From NCBI GenBank assembly GCA_964614095.1, contig CAZTJO010000017.1, forward strand, positions 1 through 44,912: a DNA stretch of 44,912 nucleotides. The letters are read 5' to 3'. The DNA is from CAZWKX01 sp964614095 (GTDB lineage: Bacteria; Actinomycetota; Acidimicrobiia; Spongiisociales; UBA11373). A program made the translations under genes and the position numbers. Shown piece by piece: positions 39,974-44,912 of the stretch. Numbering within the stretch: the first letter of the stretch is position 1; every line of letters begins with the position of its first letter. Below the pieces are notes generated by a model. That model was not told the DNA's origin. It searched no databases and saw only the letters and a list, made by a program, of their open reading frames with translations.

Positions 39974-40642
39974 ATGTGGCCCAGCGACGTCAACGACCTC
40001 ATCTCGCTGCAGAAGCAGCTTGCCGCCGTTTCGGCTCCGTCCCGGGCGGTGCCCACCGACACGATCGGCGGTTGTTTTGTGTGCTTTGGCAGGGGCGGCC
40101 AGGGCCCCGGGGCCGCCGGGGACCGAGGCTGGGCCGGAGCCGCAGTTGTCGGCGGCGCCAAGACCATTGCCGTCGCTGTGGCAAAGGGTTTTGCCGCCGG
40201 GCCCTATGAGCCGGGGCTGCTGGCCATGCGCGAAGGCCCGCTGCTGGAGGCGGCGGTGAGAGCACTCGGCGAGATGCCGCCGGTGCTGCTGGTGAATGCC
40301 ACCGGGCGGGACCATCCCCGCCGCGCCGGTCTCGCCCTTCACCTGGGCGCCGCGCTCGACGTCATCACCGTGGGCATCACCCACCGCCCCCTGCTGGCCG
40401 CCGGGGACTGGCCCGGTGAGGAGCGGGGTGCCACCTCGCCGTTGTGGCTCGGCGGCGACCTCGTCGGCTATTGGGTCCGTACCCGGCCCGGCACCCGCCC
40501 GCTTGCGGTGAACGCGGCCTGGGGCACCGACCCCGATCTCGCCGTCGAGATAACGCTGGCCACCCAGGGCCGGGCCCGGACCCCGGAACCGATCCGAGCG
40601 GCACGCCGCGCCGCCCGCCGGGCCCGCTCCGGGCGCGACTGA
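39974..40642 (+). CDS. Endonuclease V-like protein lacking metal-binding aspartates
   Basis: A 222-residue homologue of endonuclease V, which cuts DNA or RNA near inosine. Family stretches are PYEPGLLAMREGPLLEAAVR, LLVNATGRDHPRRAGLALHL and PTIG-like VITVGITHRPLLA. The catalytic triad is altered: the first aspartate (usually in GADVGF) reads GGCFVCF, and the third (LLVDGxG) is Asn108; only Glu87 of the MRE motif remains. It is therefore probably catalytically dead or uses another mechanism, and could act as an inosine-binding protein. The ATG at 39974 has only a weak ribosome site. Confidence 0.72.
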   Translation: MWPSDVNDLISLQKQLAAVSAPSRAVPTDTIGGCFVCFGRGGQGPGAAGDRGWAGAAVVGGAKTIAVAVAKGFAAGPYEPGLLAMREGPLLEAAVRALGEMPPVLLVNATGRDHPRRAGLALHLGAALDVITVGITHRPLLAAGDWPGEERGATSPLWLGGDLVGYWVRTRPGTRPLAVNAAWGTDPDLAVEITLATQGRARTPEPIRAARRAARRARSGRD

Positions 40643-40645
40643 GAC

Positions 40646-41845
40646 TCAGCCGAGGTCGACCGGCTCAGCATCTTTCGTCTCCGGCAGCAACAGCATCACC
40701 ACCTGGGCACCCAGCGCGTAGGAGAGGCCAGCAATGGCGAGTCCGGGGCCGATGCCGCCGATGACACCGGCCAGCAGCCCCACCAGCGAAGGCGCCGCCG
40801 CACTGCCGGCCATATCGGCGACACGTACCACCGCCCCCACGTGACCGCGCATCCGGGCCGGGAAGGGCTCGGTGGCAAACGCCGACATGCACGGAGTGGC
40901 TCCGGTGAGGCCAAAGATGACCAGGGCCAGGCCCAACCCCCGCACGAGATCGGATTCGATGGAGAAGGTGAGTACGCCGGCGACCGCGGCCAGGGCAAAA
41001 AAGCCAATGGCGGTGGGACGCCGGCCCCTGGAGTCCATCAAACGACCGGCTACAAAAAACCCGGAGAGGCCCAGAGCCCAGAACAGAAAATACACCGGGT
41101 TGATCGCCTGCAGATTCCAGGCCCACTCGTCCTTCAGCAGACTCGACGCCCAGAACGCCACCGCGGTGGGGAACACGGCAAAAAGGAAGTTGAGCGCCGA
41201 CGCTCCGGCCAGCCAGCGGCGCCGCACCCCGTCCAGGCCGCCCCAGAGCACCACGGTGCGATGGGCCGGGTCGGCGGTCTCCGGCAGATCGCGCCGGGCC
41301 CGCGCCACCAGCACCAACGGCAGGATGCCCGCCGCATAAAGCCACCGCCACGAGGCCCCCGTGCCCACACACACCAGAAAGCCCAGACCCGCCGACGCCT
41401 GGCCCAGGGCCACCATCGAGGAGAGTAGACCCAGGCTGCGGCCCCGGCGCGCCTCCGGTGTCGACTCGACGATGAGTATGTTGGCCAGAGGCTTCTCGGC
41501 CCCGAGGAAGATCCGGGCCACAAACTGGTACACCACAAAGTCGGCCACACCCCGGGACAGGGCGGTGAGGGCGGTGGCCACGGTGTAGCCGGCGATGGTG
41601 AGGGTGAGCACCGGCCTGCGCCCGATGCGATCGGCCAGCAGCAGCAGCACCAGCGAGCCGAATTGGCCGGAGAAGACGATGGAGCCGACCACCCCGGCGG
41701 CGGCGACGCTGAGACCAAACTCCTCCCGGATCAGCGGCAGCGCCAGCCCGAGCAGCAGGAGGTCGTAGCCCTCAAAAAAGGTGGCTGGGGCGAGAAGAGC
41801 AGCCACCCGGCGCGCCGATGGCATCGGCGCCGCCGGCTCACTCAT
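40646..41845 (-). CDS. MFS transporter
   Basis: A 399-residue transporter of 12 predicted helices. The N-terminus ARRVAALLAPATFFEGYDLL and the loop-2/3 motif LADRIGRRPVL are typical of the family's sugar/aromatic-acid branches. Substrate unknown. The start overlaps the dehydrogenase stop by four bases (ATGA), so the two are coupled. Confidence 0.86.
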   Translation of the reverse strand: MSEPAAPMPSARRVAALLAPATFFEGYDLLLLGLALPLIREEFGLSVAAAGVVGSIVFSGQFGSLVLLLLADRIGRRPVLTLTIAGYTVATALTALSRGVADFVVYQFVARIFLGAEKPLANILIVESTPEARRGRSLGLLSSMVALGQASAGLGFLVCVGTGASWRWLYAAGILPLVLVARARRDLPETADPAHRTVVLWGGLDGVRRRWLAGASALNFLFAVFPTAVAFWASSLLKDEWAWNLQAINPVYFLFWALGLSGFFVAGRLMDSRGRRPTAIGFFALAAVAGVLTFSIESDLVRGLGLALVIFGLTGATPCMSAFATEPFPARMRGHVGAVVRVADMAGSAAAPSLVGLLAGVIGGIGPGLAIAGLSYALGAQVVMLLLPETKDAEPVDLG

Positions 41846-42867
41846 CCGCCCCTCCGCGGATCGACCAGCACCTTGGTGCCGCCGGTCCCCGCGGCCAGAT
41901 TCGCCATGGTGTCCGGCACCTCCTCCACCGAAACGGTTCCGGTGATCATGCGCTTGATCTCGGGATGCCGATGCAGATGGTCGAGGGCGTCGGCCATGGA
42001 ATCCCAGGTGGGCCCGGCGATGCTGAAGGCCCTCTGCTCACGCACGGTCATCCGCAACAGCAGCACCGGCATGGTGGGAATGCCCAGAATGCCGACAGTG
42101 CCGGCGTGCCCACACGCGTCCCAGATCTCCTGCAGCGCGACGGGGACACCGGCCGCCTCAAAGGCATACCTGAAACCATGCGGGTCGAGGTCGAGTCCCA
42201 CCCGGTAAGCATCCTCGGCGGTGGGATCGATGACCGACTCGCAGCCCACCTCGAGGCCGAGGCCCCGTCGATCTTGGCGCACGTCGGCGCCCACCACCCG
42301 GCACCCGGCGGCGGCAAGCACAGACACAGTAGAGAGCCCGATGGCGCCGAGGCCGGCCACGTAGGCCGCCGCACCCGGCTTGGGGTCGGCGATGGCGACG
42401 GCGCGGGTGCCCACCCCGAGTGGATCTGCCAGCGTCGCAGCCTGGTCGTCCACCTCATCGGGAACGGGGATCAGGTTCTTCGCCGGGTACACCGTGTACT
42501 CGGCATAGCCACCCCAATGCTTCTGCATCGCCGGGTCGAGGCAGTAGCGGGGCTCTCCCTCCCGGCACCAGACACAGTCGCCGCAGCCCACAGGCGGAAA
42601 CACCGCCACCCGTGCTCCCGGCTGCCACTGCCCTGCCGGATCGTGCACCACCTCGGCGGATATCTCGTGACCCAGCACCACGTCGGGACCGGCCAGGGCT
42701 CCGCCTTTGTACACCGAGACGTCCGAGCCGCAGATGCCGCAGTAATGAACCTTGAGCAGCACCTCCCCCGGCCCCGGCTCTTTGACCGGCACCTCACGCA
42801 CCTCCAGAGTGCGCTGGGTGGGGAAAAACACCGCTCTCATCATCTGTGGGGCGCCGGCACCCGCCAT
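41842..42867 (-). CDS. Zinc-dependent medium-chain alcohol dehydrogenase
   Basis: A 341-residue MDR enzyme, similar in layout to threonine/sorbitol dehydrogenases. The catalytic-zinc motif YCGICGSDVSVYKGG, the GHEISAEVV block and the structural-zinc cysteines in VGCGDCVWCREGEPRYC are present; the NAD-binding motif is AYVAGLGAIGLSTVSVLAAAG. The substrate is unknown. ATG 42867 follows GGAGG. It is first in an operon with the MFS gene and is divergent from the ThDP enzyme, suggesting one catabolic route. Confidence 0.87.
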   Translation of the reverse strand: MAGAGAPQMMRAVFFPTQRTLEVREVPVKEPGPGEVLLKVHYCGICGSDVSVYKGGALAGPDVVLGHEISAEVVHDPAGQWQPGARVAVFPPVGCGDCVWCREGEPRYCLDPAMQKHWGGYAEYTVYPAKNLIPVPDEVDDQAATLADPLGVGTRAVAIADPKPGAAAYVAGLGAIGLSTVSVLAAAGCRVVGADVRQDRRGLGLEVGCESVIDPTAEDAYRVGLDLDPHGFRYAFEAAGVPVALQEIWDACGHAGTVGILGIPTMPVLLLRMTVREQRAFSIAGPTWDSMADALDHLHRHPEIKRMITGTVSVEEVPDTMANLAAGTGGTKVLVDPRRGG

Positions 42868-42922
42868 GTCGATCCCTCCGCGGAGACTGTCCCCCCGATC
42901 GCCGGGGCGGAATAGCCGTGAA

Positions 42923-42928
42923 TATACT
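42923..42928 (+). promoter_or_regulatory. -10 box of the ThDP-enzyme gene
   Basis: TATACT lies nine bases before ATG 42938, which has no ribosome site; leaderless transcription is likely. No convincing -35 box is seen. Confidence 0.4.
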
Positions 42929-42937
42929 CGCCGGACC

Positions 42938-44590
42938 ATGAGCGAACCCACCTACGGCGGCGCTCTCGCCGCTCAGGCCCTTGCCGACGCCGGCATCGAG
43001 GCAGTTTTTGCCCTCCCCGGCGGCCACATCCATCCGCTCCTCGAGAGTGTTGCCGACGCCGGCCTCGACCTCTACGTGACCCGTCACGAGGAAAACGCCG
43101 TCCTCATGGCGGCCGGATGGGCTCTCGCCACCGGCCGGCCCGCCGCCGCGGCGGTGACGGCCGGTCCCGGCCTCACCAATGCGCTGCCCGGCATCGCCGA
43201 GGCCAACGCCAGCGGCATCCCCGTGGTGGTCATCGCCGGCCGCACCGGCCTGGCCCAGCGGCAGAAGGGAGCGGTGCAGGATGTGGACCAGCGGGCCATC
43301 GTCGCCCCGGTGACCAAGTGGCGAGCCGAGGTGCTGCGGACCGAACAGATCCCTGCCGTCGTGGCCGAGGCGGTCCACCAGGCAAGCAGCGGGTCTCCCG
43401 GCGTGGCCTACGTGGAAGTGCCCAAGGACGTCTTCAGCGCCGACGCCGTCCCACCCGACACGCCGTGGCCCGCCGGCTTTGCCGCAGAGGCTCGCTCGGT
43501 GCCACTCGCCGGCGACGTAGCAAGGGCGGTGGACCTGCTCGCCAAAGCCGAACGCCCCGCGGTGCTCGCCGGCTCGGGCGCGTTCTTCTCCGGCGCCGCT
43601 GCGGCGCTGGCCGCCTATGCCGAGCGCACCGGGATGCCGGTGGTGACCACGGCGGCGGCACGAGGACTCCTCGACGACGACCACCAACAGTGCCTGGGCT
43701 CGCTGGTGCACGGTGGGGTCGCCCTCGTCTCCGCGGACGTAGCCCTGGTGCTCGGTTCACGGTTTAACGCCAACGTCACCTACGGCGGCCCTCCCCTGTT
43801 CGGAGTCGATCAGAAAGTCATCCAGGTCGACGTGCGGCCCGAGAACATCGGCGGCCTGCGCCGGCCCGACGTAGCCCTGGTGGGTGATGTGGCGGCCACG
43901 CTGGAGGCTCTCACCGCGGCCTGGCCGGTGCCGGCGGATCTCCACGCCGGCTGGCTGGCCGAGGCGCAGGCGGCGGCGGCCGCGAGCAGGGGAATGTGGG
44001 AGGCCGAAGCGCAGCGCCCGGTCCAGGGCATCCATCCCGGCTACCTAGCCCAGGAGGTGGCGCGTTTTGCCGATGCCAGCGGCGCCGGCGCCCACGTCAC
44101 CGACGGAGGCGATTCGGTGATCTGGGGCATCTCGTCCGTCGCCGCACATCTGCCGGGCAGTGCCCTGTACATCGGCTCGGCTATGGGCACCCTCGGTGTG
44201 GGCCTTCCCTTTGCCGTCGGAGCGGGTGTGGCCCGGCCCGGCAAGCCGGTCTTCCTGTACACCGGGGATGGAGCGTTCGGCATGTCGGCCATGGAGATCG
44301 ACACCGCGGCCCGCTACGGCGTCCCGGTGGTGATCGTTGTGGTCAACAACGGGGGCTGGGGCGACGAAGGCGAGAGCGGCATCGCCCCCTCCGAGATGCG
44401 CTACGCCCTGATCGCCGAAGCCGTCGGCGGCCACGGAGAACGCATTGCCGGGCCGGACGAGATCGTCCCTGCCCTCGAGCGCGCCCTGCTCGCGGCGACA
44501 AAAGGTGTGCCCGCCGTCGTCGATGCCGTCGTCGACCCGACGGTGGTGAGTGACTTCATGCGCAACTTCTCCGGCCTCGACCTGATGTAG
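42938..44590 (+). CDS. Thiamine diphosphate-dependent enzyme (acetolactate synthase/oxalyl-CoA decarboxylase-like)
   Basis: A 550-residue ThDP enzyme with the three domains of the PDC/ALS family. The activating glutamate is in TRHEENAVLMAAGWA near residue 50; the middle domain follows at about 190-340. The ThDP/Mg motif is YTGDGAFGMSAMEIDTAARY with downstream NNGGWG. Spacing fits acetolactate synthase-like, benzoylformate decarboxylase-like or oxalyl-CoA decarboxylase-like proteins. No regulatory subunit gene follows, so a catabolic decarboxylase or lyase is more likely than housekeeping ALS. Confidence 0.85.
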   Translation: MSEPTYGGALAAQALADAGIEAVFALPGGHIHPLLESVADAGLDLYVTRHEENAVLMAAGWALATGRPAAAAVTAGPGLTNALPGIAEANASGIPVVVIAGRTGLAQRQKGAVQDVDQRAIVAPVTKWRAEVLRTEQIPAVVAEAVHQASSGSPGVAYVEVPKDVFSADAVPPDTPWPAGFAAEARSVPLAGDVARAVDLLAKAERPAVLAGSGAFFSGAAAALAAYAERTGMPVVTTAAARGLLDDDHQQCLGSLVHGGVALVSADVALVLGSRFNANVTYGGPPLFGVDQKVIQVDVRPENIGGLRRPDVALVGDVAATLEALTAAWPVPADLHAGWLAEAQAAAAASRGMWEAEAQRPVQGIHPGYLAQEVARFADASGAGAHVTDGGDSVIWGISSVAAHLPGSALYIGSAMGTLGVGLPFAVGAGVARPGKPVFLYTGDGAFGMSAMEIDTAARYGVPVVIVVVNNGGWGDEGESGIAPSEMRYALIAEAVGGHGERIAGPDEIVPALERALLAATKGVPAVVDAVVDPTVVSDFMRNFSGLDLM

Positions 44591-44662
44591 TGAATAACGG
44601 CGCCGGAACCCCGGCGATAGAAGCCCGGGCGGCGGACAGTGCTCCTGGGGTAGGGAGAGGTC

Positions 44663-44912
44663 ATGCTCGGGAAGATCGCCGTTCTACTGCTGCTGGTCAT
44701 GTTGGTCACGGCCGCCTGCGGCGACGATGAAGCGGCCATAACATCGGCCACAGTCGCGCCCGCAACATCAACGACTTTCACCACCGCCGAGCCGTTTGGG
44801 CCGGAGGACGTCGACGGCGCCCCCCCCCCCCCACATGCCGACAACTGCGCCGTCCGCAGTCCGCCCGAATTCTCCGCTACAGATCCGTCGTCAAAGCCGA
44901 CATCGCCGCGGT
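44663..44912 (+). CDS. Lipoprotein, N-terminal part (cut by window edge)
   Basis: From ATG 44663 the product begins MLGKIAVLLLLVMLVTAACG, a signal peptide with lipobox TAAC, followed by a Thr/Ala-rich spacer. GGGAGAGG lies upstream. A run of 13 C bases at 44820-44832 follows in-frame, coding APPPPH. The frame after the run cannot be verified because the gene leaves the window and a one-base error in the run would shift it. Confidence 0.6.
   Translation, partial: MLGKIAVLLLLVMLVTAACGDDEAAITSATVAPATSTTFTTAEPFGPEDVDGAPPPPHADNCAVRSPPEFSATDPSSKPTSPR
44820..44832 (+). repeat. C13 homopolymer inside the lipoprotein gene
   Basis: Thirteen consecutive C bases, in a window that otherwise has only shorter runs. 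It is prone to slippage in cells and to sequencing error. Confidence 0.6.

Noticed and set aside
1..44912. CRISPR arrays, tRNA, rRNA, prophage genes
   Set aside because: No regularly spaced repeats, tRNA T-loop motifs, rRNA blocks or phage structural genes were seen on either strand.

Overview
The window looks like chromosomal DNA of a GC-rich actinomycete, probably an uncultured lineage such as Acidimicrobiia (the class is inference). Support comes from a WhiB regulator, an F420-dependent G6PDH-family enzyme, a mycobacterial-type ChoD flavoenzyme, Thr-rich lipoprotein linkers, many ATGA-type overlaps, frequent GTG starts and several likely leaderless transcripts. No tRNA, rRNA or CRISPR array was seen; the only RNA gene recognised is rnpB.

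Layout. 1-1450: an IS481-family element sits in a CTAG site beside a remnant of an AAA+ ATPase gene. 1438-8338: hisA on the minus strand diverges from a compact operon yerC-hisG-hisD-hisC-hisB-hisH-hisF-hisIE; the intergenic region carries a promoter and palindromes that suit autoregulation by the TrpR-like YerC. 8429-10924: a thiol/haem maturation patch with a TlpA-like lipoprotein, a degenerate Lgt-like membrane protein, CcmE with an inverted ccmC remnant at its 5' end, and a thioredoxin-like lipoprotein whose first catalytic cysteine codon is an in-frame TGA followed by a SECIS-like hairpin, making it a candidate selenoprotein. 10955-16476 (minus): a zinc-ribbon/YfaP-like membrane protein, trpD-fur, a glutaryl-CoA dehydrogenase-like enzyme and whiB. 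16625-18281: a GGCT-like protein with a CTG start, rnpB and an aquaporin. 18420-24104: F420 enzyme, TauE/SafE permease, the zinc-ribbon/RNase H/YdjM operon, a CelD-type acetyltransferase and a small membrane protein.

24138-28645: galactokinase, tryptophanase-like lyase and ChoD. 28708-30806 (minus): a TasA/camelysin-like secreted protein followed by a SipW-type signal peptidase fused in one chain to what looks like its own substrate. 31086-34235: an RND/MMPL transporter divergent from a TetR regulator with a clear operator between them. 34340-37142: two tandem paralogous membrane-anchored proteins, each consistent with a seven-bladed beta-propeller. 37496-39957: an MBOAT O-acyltransferase and an SGNH/DUF459 partner, a likely surface-polysaccharide acylation pair. 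39974-40642: an endonuclease V homologue that has lost metal-binding aspartates. 40646-44590: a dehydrogenase-MFS operon divergent from a ThDP-dependent enzyme. The window ends inside a lipoprotein gene containing a C13 tract.

The strongest leads are the UxxC lipoprotein (10322-10924), the signal peptidase-substrate fusion with its TasA-like neighbour (28708-30806), and the inverted ccmC fragment joined to ccmE (about 9800-9950). All family calls are by eye from motifs; no database search was run.
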